Shown here: in pieces, positions 1 to 6,301 of the stretch
Numbering within the stretch: the stretch's first letter is position 1
How the letters are laid out: each line of letters starts with the position of its first letter
Assembly: GCA_900542385.1 (NCBI GenBank)
Contig: UQNP01000075.1
Span: 1 to 8,439 of the forward strand
Direction: 5' to 3'
Length of the DNA: 8,439 nt
From: an uncultured Eubacterium sp.
GTDB taxonomy: Bacteria; Bacillota; Clostridia; Peptostreptococcales; Anaerovoracaceae
Made by a program: the position numbers and the translations under genes
The notes under the pieces: generated by a model
Seen by the model: only the letters and a program-made list of their open reading frames with translations
Database searches by the model: none
Told to the model about the DNA's origin: nothing

Positions 1-333
1 GATGCTCACCGCCGCCAGCACCAGGGAGAGGGCGATGGAAAAGGCCACGCAGGTGACGATGGAGTGGCGCACCTCCCGCTTGCGGCCGGCGCCGAAGTAC
101 TGGCCGATGAGGATGGAGGCGCCGTTGGAGAGGCCGAAGGCGATGCCGGTGATGGCGAAGGTGATGGCGTAGGAGCCGCCCACCGCCGCCAGGGCGTCGG
201 AGCCGACGAAGTTGCCCACCACGATGGAGTCCACCATGCTGTACAGCTGTTGAAAGATGTTCCCAAACAAGATGGGAAGGGCAAAGAGAAAGAGGATCTT
301 TCCCGGATTGCCGCGGGTCATGTCTTTTGTCAT
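1..333 (-). CDS. MATE family multidrug/metabolite efflux transporter, N-terminal part (runs off the left edge)
   Basis: This is an inner-membrane MATE antiporter that would export drugs or metabolites in exchange for Na+ or H+; only the first 111 codons are in the window. Reading the minus strand from the ATG at 333-331 gives a polar start (MTKDMTRGNP) and then hydrophobic segments at about residues 13-33, 50-75 and 92-111. MATE-typical stretches are visible: ALPILFGNIFQQLYSMVDSI, with VVGNFVG just after it, and GLSNGASILIGQYFGAGRK near 68-85. I chose this ATG because AAAGGA lies 8 bases upstream on the coding strand; the ATG at 342-340 abuts that site with no spacing. Codon use is strongly GC-ending (GCC, GGC, ATC, CTG), unlike the AT-rich codons of every gene to the right. 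This suggests recent transfer or a join in the assembly. The substrate cannot be inferred. Confidence 0.9.
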   Translation of the reverse strand, partial: MTKDMTRGNPGKILFLFALPILFGNIFQQLYSMVDSIVVGNFVGSDALAAVGGSYAITFAITGIAFGLSNGASILIGQYFGAGRKREVRHSIVTCVAFSIALSLVLAAVSI

Positions 334-465
334 ATCGATCATCCTTTCTGTAAACGTGTATCCTGTGCCGCGATCGCCCCGGGCGGGGCGGGGAGCAAAC
401 CCCGAAAAAAGCAAAAAAACAGCAAGGAAACATAAATAAAAGTTATGTAAACCATAAAAAGATCG

Positions 466-484
466 GCAGGATTCGCTATCCTGC
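466..484. repeat. Perfect 7-bp inverted repeat (possible operator or weak minus-strand terminator)
   Basis: GCAGGAT at 466-472 pairs perfectly with ATCCTGC at 478-484 across a 5-base loop. On the plus strand it is followed by ACTGGGG, so it is not a rightward terminator. On the minus strand it is followed, after five bases (CGATC), by TTTTT, a weak match to an intrinsic terminator. However, no minus-strand gene lies upstream for it to terminate. It could instead be a protein-binding site between the two divergent genes. Confidence 0.4.
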
Positions 485-547
485 ACTGGGGTAAATAGAG
501 TTAATATGGGGTGGATAACAAACGGTAACAAGCAGTGTGAGCTACAG

Positions 548-577
548 TTGACGATGCTTGATCAGATTCAGTTTATT
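548..577 (+). promoter_or_regulatory. Candidate sigma-A promoter for the M23-M23-recJ-S41 operon
   Basis: A -35 box TTGACG at 548-553 (5 of 6 consensus) is followed after 18 bases by TTTATT at 572-577 (4 of 6 to TATAAT). It would start transcription near 584, giving a leader of about 30 bases before the TTG start at 616. The -10 box is weak, so this is an inference. The same -35 hexamer is used by the much stronger promoter at 5815. Confidence 0.45.
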
Positions 578-602
578 AGACGAAGTTTTTTAGAAGTAAT
601 TT

Positions 603-608
603 AGGAGG
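603..608 (+). promoter_or_regulatory. Ribosome binding site that fixes the TTG start of the first M23 gene
   Basis: A full AGGAGG lies 7 bases upstream of the TTG at 616-618. The strong site and the matching arrangement at the second paralogue support TTG as the true start of both. Confidence 0.85.
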
Positions 609-615
609 TACTGTT

Positions 616-1803
616 TTGAAAAGAAGCCGTTTGGTAGTGGTGATAGCGGTTATTACAGCGATGTTTCTCTGTTTTGAGACAGCAGCAGTAAGCGCGGCAT
701 CCCTCAGTGAAGTGAGAAATAGCATAAAGGAAAAACAGCAGGAATTAAACGAACAGAAAAAAGAAGAGGGAAGTCTGTCGGAACAGGCTGAGTCTCTTGA
801 AAAACAGATAAGTGAAAAGGAAAATAATATAGCTGAACTTGAGAGTGCAATAAGTGATGCTGAAGACGAGCTGGCTCAGCTTGAGTCTGATCTTAAAGAA
901 GCGCAGGAAAAAGTTGATGCTCAGGACAATGATCTGAATTCGAGACTGAGAAATATGTATAAAAGCGGTACTGTAGGTTTCCTGGATGTACTTCTTGGCT
1001 CGGACAGCTTTTCGGAGTTCCTGACGAATCTGGACATGGTACAGATGGTATATTCAAATGACCAGGATGTTTTGAGCGACCTTAAAGATTCTTATGAGGA
1101 AATAGATCAAAAGAAAAAGGAAATAGAAAATCTCAGCAGTGAACTGGAAGAGTCAAAGGCATATGCGGAAAAAGAAAAGAGTTCTATAGAAGCAGATAAA
1201 GCTGAAGTGGACTCCAAAAAACAGGCGGTTGCTTCAGATGCTGCGGCAAGTCAGGAAGAACTGGACAAGCTTGAATCATATTCCAAATATCTTGAGGGTC
1301 TTATTCAGAGTGAAGGAAGCTCAACTTCCGATAGCAATAATTCAAGTTCATCATCAGGCGGCTCAAGCTCATCAGGCGGATCTGGTTCTTCATCTTCCGG
1401 TGACTCCGGCGGTTCATCGATAAACAGCAATGGCTGGGTATTCCCGGCACCTTCGTATACAAGAGTATCGTCCCACTACGGATACAGAAGCAGCGGATTC
1501 CACGGCGGAGTGGATCTTGCGGCTCCGGGAGGCTCCAAGATATTGGCGGTACAGTCCGGAACTGTATTGGTTGCTACTTATCATTACAGCTACGGAAATT
1601 ATGTGATAGTCGATCACGGCAACGGCACGAGCACACTTTATGCGCACGCGTCCAAACTGCTTGTTAGCAAAGGAGATAAAGTTTCCAGAGGAGAACAGAT
1701 AGCAAAGGTGGGTACAACGGGAAATTCAACAGGAAATCATCTTCATTTTGAAGTGAGAATAAACGGTAAGAGGACAAACCCTGAACCTTATATAGGACTT
1801 TAG
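616..1803 (+). CDS. Secreted coiled-coil M23 peptidoglycan endopeptidase, EnvC/PcsB-like (copy 1, long Ser/Gly linker)
   Basis: This is a 395-residue exported murein hydrolase that probably cleaves peptide cross-links in the wall. A signal peptide spans about 1-27 (basic MKRSR start, hydrophobic core, likely cleavage near VSA-A). An EnvC/PcsB-type coiled coil fills about 28-230, interrupted near 110-145 by the RLRNMYKSGTVGFLDVLL segment typical of hydrolase activators that bind FtsX. A Ser/Gly linker covers about 233-270, then the M23 (LytM) domain from about 274 to 395. Its zinc ligands are His296 and Asp300 (HGGVD) and His377 (HLHFEV), with His344 and His375 as the other catalytic histidines. 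All are present, so it should be an active enzyme, not a degenerate activator. Starts at TTG. It is first in the operon, 37 bases before a paralogue. Binding to FtsX is inferred from family resemblance. Confidence 0.92.
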   Translation: MKRSRLVVVIAVITAMFLCFETAAVSAASLSEVRNSIKEKQQELNEQKKEEGSLSEQAESLEKQISEKENNIAELESAISDAEDELAQLESDLKEAQEKVDAQDNDLNSRLRNMYKSGTVGFLDVLLGSDSFSEFLTNLDMVQMVYSNDQDVLSDLKDSYEEIDQKKKEIENLSSELEESKAYAEKEKSSIEADKAEVDSKKQAVASDAAASQEELDKLESYSKYLEGLIQSEGSSTSDSNNSSSSSGGSSSSGGSGSSSSGDSGGSSINSNGWVFPAPSYTRVSSHYGYRSSGFHGGVDLAAPGGSKILAVQSGTVLVATYHYSYGNYVIVDHGNGTSTLYAHASKLLVSKGDKVSRGEQIAKVGTTGNSTGNHLHFEVRINGKRTNPEPYIGL

Positions 1804-1828
1804 TAATCATATTAATCATTTGTATCAT

Positions 1829-1833
1829 GGAGG
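1829..1833 (+). promoter_or_regulatory. Ribosome binding site that decides the start of the second M23 gene
   Basis: GGAGG (in the context ATGGAGGAAACG) sits 7 bases before the TTG at 1841-1843, the same spacing as in copy 1. An earlier in-frame TTG at 1820 would place this site inside the coding region, so it is rejected. Confidence 0.85.
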
Positions 1834-1840
1834 AAACGAT

Positions 1841-2923
1841 TTGAAGAGAAAGAGCAGAACTGCGGTGACGATTGCGGCGATTACAGCGATGTTTCTGTGT
1901 ATGGAAACTGCCATGGTGAGCGCGGCATCTCTCAGCGAGATAAGAAACGATATAAAAGAAAAGCAGCAGGAACTCAATGAGAGCAGGTCTCAGGAGAAGA
2001 GCCTGGGAGATCAGGTAAGTGAACTTGAAAGTCAGATAAATACAAAGGAAAACGATATTGCTGAGCTGGAAGCTGCTATAAGCGAAGCAGAAGTAGAACT
2101 TGCGGAAGCTGAAAAGAAGGTGGAGACTCAGACGGAAAATCTTGGCGGCAGACTCAGGAATATGTATAAGAACGGTTCTGTAGGATTCATGGATGTACTG
2201 CTTGACTCAAACAGCTTTTCAGAATTTCTCACGAATCTCGATCTTGTGGAGATGATATATGAGAGCGACAGAGATGTGCTTAACGAACTTGAAGACGCAT
2301 ACGATGAGATAGATAAACGCAAAAGCGAGATAGAAGCTGCAAAGACTGATGCAGAAGAACAGAAAGCAGCTTTAGAGGCGGATCAGGCGGAAATAGCTGA
2401 AAAGAAAGCAGCTATAGCTGCCGACGCTGAGGAAACGCAAAAGGAACTGGATAAACTTGAGGCTGATGCACAGGCTCTTACAGCAACTATAAGAAACCAG
2501 GGGAGTTCAAGTTCAAATTCCACATATTTAGGCGGAGAAATGGCCTGGCCGGCTCCTCAGTATACAAGGATCTCCAGTTACTTTGCAGGAAGAATCGATC
2601 CGATAACAGGCAAAAAGAGCAACCACGGGGGCCTTGATCTGGCAGCACCGGGAGGCTCTCCTATACTGGCAGCAAATTCAGGTACAGTAATAATAGCAGG
2701 CTACCATTACAGCTACGGTAATTATGTGGTCATCGATCATGGCGGCGGTGTAAGTACGCTGTACGGACATTCTTCAAAACTTCTTGTAAGCAGAGGACAG
2801 AAAGTTTCAAGAGGGCAGCAGATAGCGAAAGTCGGCACGACGGGACGTTCCACGGGAAATCATCTGCATTTTGAAGTCAGAATAAACGGACAGAGGGTGG
2901 ATCCGCTTCCGTATATTACATAG
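1841..2923 (+). CDS. Secreted coiled-coil M23 peptidoglycan endopeptidase, EnvC/PcsB-like (copy 2, short linker)
   Basis: This 360-residue paralogue of the preceding gene starts at TTG with a MKRKSR N-terminus. The signal peptide covers about 1-28 and shares the core ITAMFLC.ETA.VSAASLSE with copy 1. The coiled coil covers about 29-218, with RLRNMYKNGSVGFMDVLL near 104. The linker is only about ten residues (GSSSSNST), and the M23 domain runs from about 234 to 360. Zinc ligands are His262 and Asp266 (HGGLD) and His343 (HLHFEV); His310 and His341 complete the site. Unlike copy 1 it keeps the longer AGRIDPITGKKSNHGG approach to the first histidine, the usual M23 form. Its coiled coil is exactly seven residues shorter between AIS and RLR. 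It lies 37 bases after copy 1 and 28 bases before recJ with no terminator, so it is probably co-transcribed. Confidence 0.92.
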   Translation: MKRKSRTAVTIAAITAMFLCMETAMVSAASLSEIRNDIKEKQQELNESRSQEKSLGDQVSELESQINTKENDIAELEAAISEAEVELAEAEKKVETQTENLGGRLRNMYKNGSVGFMDVLLDSNSFSEFLTNLDLVEMIYESDRDVLNELEDAYDEIDKRKSEIEAAKTDAEEQKAALEADQAEIAEKKAAIAADAEETQKELDKLEADAQALTATIRNQGSSSSNSTYLGGEMAWPAPQYTRISSYFAGRIDPITGKKSNHGGLDLAAPGGSPILAANSGTVIIAGYHYSYGNYVVIDHGGGVSTLYGHSSKLLVSRGQKVSRGQQIAKVGTTGRSTGNHLHFEVRINGQRVDPLPYIT

Positions 2924-2951
2924 TATAGAGGAAAGAGAGATAATACAACAT

Positions 2952-4592
2952 ATGCGAAAGGCAAATGAAATATTAAGGGAACTTCTCAAACTCAGAGGTA
3001 TAAGTTCCAATGAAGATATTTCCGAATTTTTGTCTGAAATGCCGAAAAGAACTTACGATCCATTCCTGCTTTTAAATATGAAAGCGGGAGTGGATTTAAT
3101 TTTATCGGAGGCAAAAGCAGGAACTAAAATATGCGTATACGGAGATTACGATGCAGACGGAGTCACGTCGGTATGTATAATGCTCCGCATGCTTGGAAAT
3201 CTTACAGATAATTTGATACACTACATACCCTCCAGATTTGATGAGGGGTATGGATTGAACAGCGAAGCTGTAAGAAAGCTGGCTGAGGAAGGCGTTGGAC
3301 TGCTGATAACAGTTGACTGCGGAAGCGTATCCTGCAGTGAAGTAGAGCTGGCTAAAGAGCTGGGAATGAAAGTGATAGTAACTGATCATCACAGTATAGA
3401 TGATGTGAAGGCTGACTGTATTTTAATAAATCCGAGACAGTCAGAATGCAAGTATCCATTCAAAGGACTGGCTGGATGCGGAGTCGCTTTTAAAATGGCT
3501 CAGGCTATACAGCAGACAGCTGGACTTCCTAAAGCTGCGCTCAATGATCTGTTGGATCTCGTGGCTGTAGGCACTGTAGGAGATGTCATGCCACTGGTTG
3601 ACGAGAACAGGACTATGGTAAAGTATGGTCTGAACAAGATAAATGCGGCGAGCAGGATTTCCATGAAAAAACTGGCGGAAGGTATTTCTATCAAGTGGGT
3701 AACTTCGGAAAACATAGCCTTCGGTATTGCGCCCCATATAAACGCAGCAGGCAGGATAGCCGATGCTGAAGAAGCTGTGAAGCTTTTCATGACAGAGGAT
3801 CTTGATATAATAGAGCGTCAGGTGGATAAACTGATCGAATACAACGGCATGAGAAAGCAGTACCAGGAATCGGCATATAAAAAGGGTTCAGACATAATAG
3901 AAAGAGATTTTGCAGATAAAGATTTTATGCTGCTGCGTATGGACGACATCCATGAGGGGATCGCAGGAATAGTTGCGGGAAAGCTTAAAGATATGTATAA
4001 TCGTCCTACGGCTATCGTAACACCGACAAAGGAAGGTTTTTTGAAAGGGACGGGCAGAAGCATAGAAAATGTGGATATATATGCTCTGCTGAAAAGAAAT
4101 TCTGCTCTGTTTGAAAAATTCGGAGGCCATAGAAGCGCCTGCGGGTTTACTGTCAGAGAAGAGCTGGAAGATGAATTAAGGGACTCATTAAACAGAGAAA
4201 TGGAGTCATTAAAGGGCGATGATCCTGATATATTTCATAGAGAAATAAAATGGGATATGGAAATAAGACCTGACGAGGTGAGCGAGGAGCTTGTAAAGGA
4301 TATAGAAAGAATGGGACCCTTCGGTGAAATGAATCCAAGACCATGTTTTGTCATCAGAAACGTGATAATAGCCAATGTAAGATTTATGGGAAATGACATG
4401 ACGCATGCCAGATTCACGGGCATTTCACAGGAAGGCGGCAGGATAGAATGTGTTCTTTTTAAAAGAGCTCAGGAATACAAGGATATACTTTCATGTCCTG
4501 AAAGGTCTGCAGATATAAAAGGGAACCTTGAACTTCAGGTATGGAAAGGAATAAAAAAGCTACAGTTTATCGTTGAGGAGATCATATCATGA
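2952..4592 (+). CDS. recJ: Single-stranded-DNA-specific 5'-3' exonuclease RecJ
   Basis: A cytoplasmic 546-residue DHH-family nuclease that degrades single-stranded DNA 5' to 3' in RecF-pathway recombination and in mismatch and base-excision repair. The motifs appear in order: DYDADG (65-70), the DCG of VDCGSVS (122-124), DHH (145-147), GTVGDVMPL with Asp211, and NAAGR (264-268). The DHHA1 part has GRSIENVD (368-375) and the GGHRSACG element (391-398). An OB-like C-terminal domain from about 432 to 546 completes the catalytic core. The length is close to E. coli RecJ and much shorter than B. subtilis RecJ, so the extra Bacillus-type C-terminal region is absent. The ATG at 2952 fits the usual N-terminus (ILRELLKLRGIS), but its ribosome site is poor: only a GAGGAAAGAGAG-like purine run 12 or more bases upstream. 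Its stop overlaps the next gene by 4 bases. Confidence 0.95.
   Translation: MRKANEILRELLKLRGISSNEDISEFLSEMPKRTYDPFLLLNMKAGVDLILSEAKAGTKICVYGDYDADGVTSVCIMLRMLGNLTDNLIHYIPSRFDEGYGLNSEAVRKLAEEGVGLLITVDCGSVSCSEVELAKELGMKVIVTDHHSIDDVKADCILINPRQSECKYPFKGLAGCGVAFKMAQAIQQTAGLPKAALNDLLDLVAVGTVGDVMPLVDENRTMVKYGLNKINAASRISMKKLAEGISIKWVTSENIAFGIAPHINAAGRIADAEEAVKLFMTEDLDIIERQVDKLIEYNGMRKQYQESAYKKGSDIIERDFADKDFMLLRMDDIHEGIAGIVAGKLKDMYNRPTAIVTPTKEGFLKGTGRSIENVDIYALLKRNSALFEKFGGHRSACGFTVREELEDELRDSLNREMESLKGDDPDIFHREIKWDMEIRPDEVSEELVKDIERMGPFGEMNPRPCFVIRNVIIANVRFMGNDMTHARFTGISQEGGRIECVLFKRAQEYKDILSCPERSADIKGNLELQVWKGIKKLQFIVEEIIS
4575..4580 (+). promoter_or_regulatory. Ribosome binding site of the S41 protease gene, inside the recJ end
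   Basis: GAGGAG lies 8 bases before the ATG at 4589, within the last codons of recJ. This spacing favours the first of two adjacent ATG codons (4589 over 4592). The ATGA overlap with the recJ stop suggests translational coupling. Confidence 0.7.
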
Positions 4593-5758
4593 TGGAAATA
4601 AGCAAAAAAAAGTTAAAGATATACATTGCGGCGGCATTCGGTGCAGGGATAGTCATAGCAGCGCTGACAGCGCTGTTCATATGTAAAGGCATGCTGGGAT
4701 TTGTCGCTGTCTCTGCGGATAGATACGAATCAATGTCAAACACCTATGAGAGGTTTGGAAAGCTGGAACAGCTTTATCAGAGCATGGATACATATTATTA
4801 CAAGGACATCGATGAGGATGCTGTGATCGAGGGAGCTGAAAAGGGACTTGTAGCAGGTCTGGGAGATCCATATTCGGCCTATATGACAAAGGAAGAATAC
4901 GATTCCTGGAAGGCTTCAGCTACAGGAGAATATTCGGGAGTAGGCGTCACTTTTTCAGAAGATAATGACGGAAATTTTGTCGTAGTTGAAGTAAGCGCTG
5001 ATTCACCTGCGGAAAAAGCCGGTATAAAGGCAGGAGATTATATCATCGAAGTAGATGGGAAAACCTATGATGACATGGAGCTTATGGCAAATTCCATAAG
5101 AGGCGAGGAAGGAAGCAGCGTCACAGTGAAATATCTTCGCGGGGATGAAGAAAAAGAAGTGACCATGACGAGAGAAGAAATAGTTCAGAAGAGTGTAGAA
5201 TATGAAATGCTTGATAACAATATAGGGTATATCAAGCTTACTTCCTTCATAAGCAGCTCATACGACGATTTCAAAGCAGCTCTCGAGGCTCTTGAAAAAG
5301 ACGGCGCCGAAGGCATCGTTTTAGATATAAGAGATAATGGCGGCGGTCTCGTGGATACATGTATAGATATCGCAGACGAATTCCTCGATGAAGGCGTTGT
5401 CACATATGTGGAAGATAAGAACGGAGAGAGGACGGAGTACAAGTCAGAAGACGGAAAAACATCTCTTAAAACAGTAGTCCTTACAAACGAAAACAGTGCC
5501 AGCTGTTCGGAGATCCTGGCGGCTGCATTGCAGGACAACGGATACGATATCGTGGGACAGAAAACTTTTGGAAAGGGCGTTATACAGTCGACGATGGAAC
5601 TTAAGGACGGCTCTGCTCTTAAGCTTACGATAATGCAGTATTTTTCACCTGATGGTGATGAAATACAGGATAAAGGAGTAACCCCTGATCACGAAGTAGA
5701 AGATAACGAAGCGACTTCCGGCGATGAGCAGCTTGATGAGGCGCTGAGCTTGTTTTAA
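4589..5758 (+). CDS. S41 family carboxy-terminal processing protease with PDZ domain (CtpA/CtpB-like)
   Basis: A 389-residue membrane-anchored serine protease facing the cell exterior. Residues 1-10 are basic and one hydrophobic segment (about 11-32) acts as an uncleaved anchor or signal. An N-terminal helical part (about 45-110) includes GLGDPYSAYM; the PDZ domain runs about 112-195 (YSGVGVTF, SPAEKAGIKAGDYI). The S41 core follows, with IGYIKLTSF (212-220), LDIRDNGGG (245-253), the nucleophile Ser305 in SASCSEI, and Lys329 and Gln333 in TFGKGVIQ. The usual SASASEI has a Cys in place of one Ala, outside the catalytic positions. The protein ends soon after PDHEVED with no C-terminal peptidoglycan-binding domain. 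In Firmicutes such genes neighbour ftsEX and murein hydrolase genes, which fits the M23 pair upstream, a possible substrate or partner. Overlaps recJ by 4 bases. No clear terminator follows. Confidence 0.93.
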   Translation: MMEISKKKLKIYIAAAFGAGIVIAALTALFICKGMLGFVAVSADRYESMSNTYERFGKLEQLYQSMDTYYYKDIDEDAVIEGAEKGLVAGLGDPYSAYMTKEEYDSWKASATGEYSGVGVTFSEDNDGNFVVVEVSADSPAEKAGIKAGDYIIEVDGKTYDDMELMANSIRGEEGSSVTVKYLRGDEEKEVTMTREEIVQKSVEYEMLDNNIGYIKLTSFISSSYDDFKAALEALEKDGAEGIVLDIRDNGGGLVDTCIDIADEFLDEGVVTYVEDKNGERTEYKSEDGKTSLKTVVLTNENSASCSEILAAALQDNGYDIVGQKTFGKGVIQSTMELKDGSALKLTIMQYFSPDGDEIQDKGVTPDHEVEDNEATSGDEQLDEALSLF

Positions 5759-5814
5759 GAGATTGAAATAATGATGCGTATGCAGGACAGCGCTTTATAG
5801 CACTAAAGTATTCC

Positions 5815-5843
5815 TTGACGGTGAAATTTACCGATGATATAAT
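5815..5843 (+). promoter_or_regulatory. Strong sigma-A promoter of the yerC gene
   Basis: TTGACG at 5815-5820, a 17-base spacer, and a perfect TATAAT at 5838-5843 preceded by TGA, which makes an extended -10. Transcription should start near 5850, leaving a leader of about 55 bases before the ATG at 5905. I see no repressor palindrome overlapping it. Confidence 0.85.
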
Positions 5844-5904
5844 TTAACATAAGCAGGGGAAATGAGGTTTTAATCGGTAGCCTTTGAGAGTGAAAGGAGC
5901 AGAT

Positions 5905-6228
5905 ATGGCATACGAATCAAAATTCAAAAGAGATGATATAGATGAACTTTTTAAAGCAGTGCTGCTTTTGGAGAACGAAGAGGACTGTTACAGATTTTTT
6001 GAAGATATATGCACAGTAAATGAGATACATGCGATCGCTCAGAGGCTTCAGGTAGCCAAACTGCTTTCTGAGGATAAGACATACAATGAGATAGAGGATA
6101 TAACCAAAGCCTCGACGGCAACTATAAGCAGGGTAAACAAATGTCTTGTTTACGGCTCAGAGGGGTACAAGCGTATTTTAAAGAGGCTTGAAGAAAGCGA
6201 AGAAAATAAAGCTGATCAGGAAGATTGA
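5905..6228 (+). CDS. yerC: YerC/YecD family TrpR-like DNA-binding protein
   Basis: A cytoplasmic protein of 107 residues, close to the roughly 104 of B. subtilis YerC. The family resembles the Trp repressor and is thought to be a transcription regulator; its targets are poorly known. The TrpR-like part is visible: helices around DELFKAVLLLENEEDCYRFF (14-32, partly shown), then TVNEIHAIAQRLQVAKLL (37-54), a form of the TrpR element that precedes the HTH, then the recognition helix-turn-helix at about 59-81 (TYNEIEDITKASTATISRVN). The tail is short and acidic. I start at the ATG at 5905 because AAAGGAG lies 5 bases upstream; an in-frame TTG at 5884 would include that site in the gene. It has its own strong promoter and terminator, so it appears to be expressed alone. 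Family assignment is confident, function inferred. Confidence 0.9.
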   Translation: MAYESKFKRDDIDELFKAVLLLENEEDCYRFFEDICTVNEIHAIAQRLQVAKLLSEDKTYNEIEDITKASTATISRVNKCLVYGSEGYKRILKRLEESEENKADQED

Positions 6229-6254
6229 GTTTTGAATTGAGTTTAATAAATTAA

Positions 6255-6284
6255 AAAACGGCGGTACTTATGTTCCGCCGTTTT
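6255..6284. terminator. Bidirectional intrinsic terminator after yerC
   Basis: CGGCGG at 6259-6264 pairs with CCGCCG at 6275-6280 around a 10-base loop, and is extended by AAAA 6255-6258 with TTTT 6281-6284. The T-run follows the stem on both strands (six A at 6253-6258 read as T on the minus strand), so it can act both ways. It separates yerC from the next gene. Confidence 0.88.
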
Positions 6285-6290
6285 GATAAT
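6285..6290 (+). promoter_or_regulatory. Possible -10 element for the PPTase operon (weak)
   Basis: GATAAT differs from TATAAT by one base and sits 11 bases before the ATG at 6302. Initiation about 7 bases downstream would give an mRNA with almost no leader. No matching -35 is seen: the expected place falls in the terminator stem. This is a tentative call. Confidence 0.25.
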
Positions 6291-6301
6291 GATTATTTAG
6301 T

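Larger units (their letters stand above)
334..602. other. Divergent intergenic region with a sharp GC shift
   Basis: No gene is seen here. The left part, to about 405, is very GC-rich and contains two potential stems: GCCCC 376-380 with GGGGC 385-389, and CGGGG 389-393 with CCCCG 400-404. These would lie in the leader of the minus-strand MATE mRNA. Neither is followed by a T-run in either direction, so I do not call them terminators. From about 405 the sequence becomes A/T-rich and stays like the rest of the window. I could not identify a confident promoter for the MATE gene on the minus strand. Confidence 0.6.

Noticed and set aside
6..284. A 92-codon minus-strand frame at the left edge
   Set aside because: It is out of frame with the MATE coding sequence and gives a Pro/Ser/Trp-rich low-complexity product typical of a shadow frame in GC-rich DNA.
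376..404. GC-rich hairpins as a terminator
   Set aside because: No T-run follows the stems on either strand; the A-run at 405-410 would read as T upstream of the stem on the minus strand.
64..435. A 123-codon plus-strand frame
   Set aside because: It is antisense to the MATE gene, has no ribosome site and a biased Gly/Ala/Asp composition, and runs across the GC break.
343..602. A c-di-AMP (ydaO-type) riboswitch ahead of the wall hydrolases
   Set aside because: Such riboswitches often precede wall hydrolase genes, but the conserved ydaO core elements are not visible and the likely leader after the candidate promoter is only about 30 bases.
1820..1840. An upstream in-frame TTG for the second M23 gene
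   Set aside because: It would put the GGAGG site inside the gene and add seven residues before the signal peptide that the paralogue lacks.
616..2923. The M23 pair as an assembly duplication artefact
   Set aside because: The copies differ throughout in sequence, linker and heptad number, and each has its own ribosome site, so they are genuine diverged paralogues.
5791..5810. A terminator after the S41 gene
   Set aside because: Only a 5-bp CTTTA/TAAAG stem and an imperfect AGCGCT/AGCACT pairing are present, without a T-run.
5884..5904. An upstream in-frame TTG for yerC
   Set aside because: The AAAGGAG site at 5893-5899 lies after it and is well spaced for the ATG at 5905, which also gives the usual family length.
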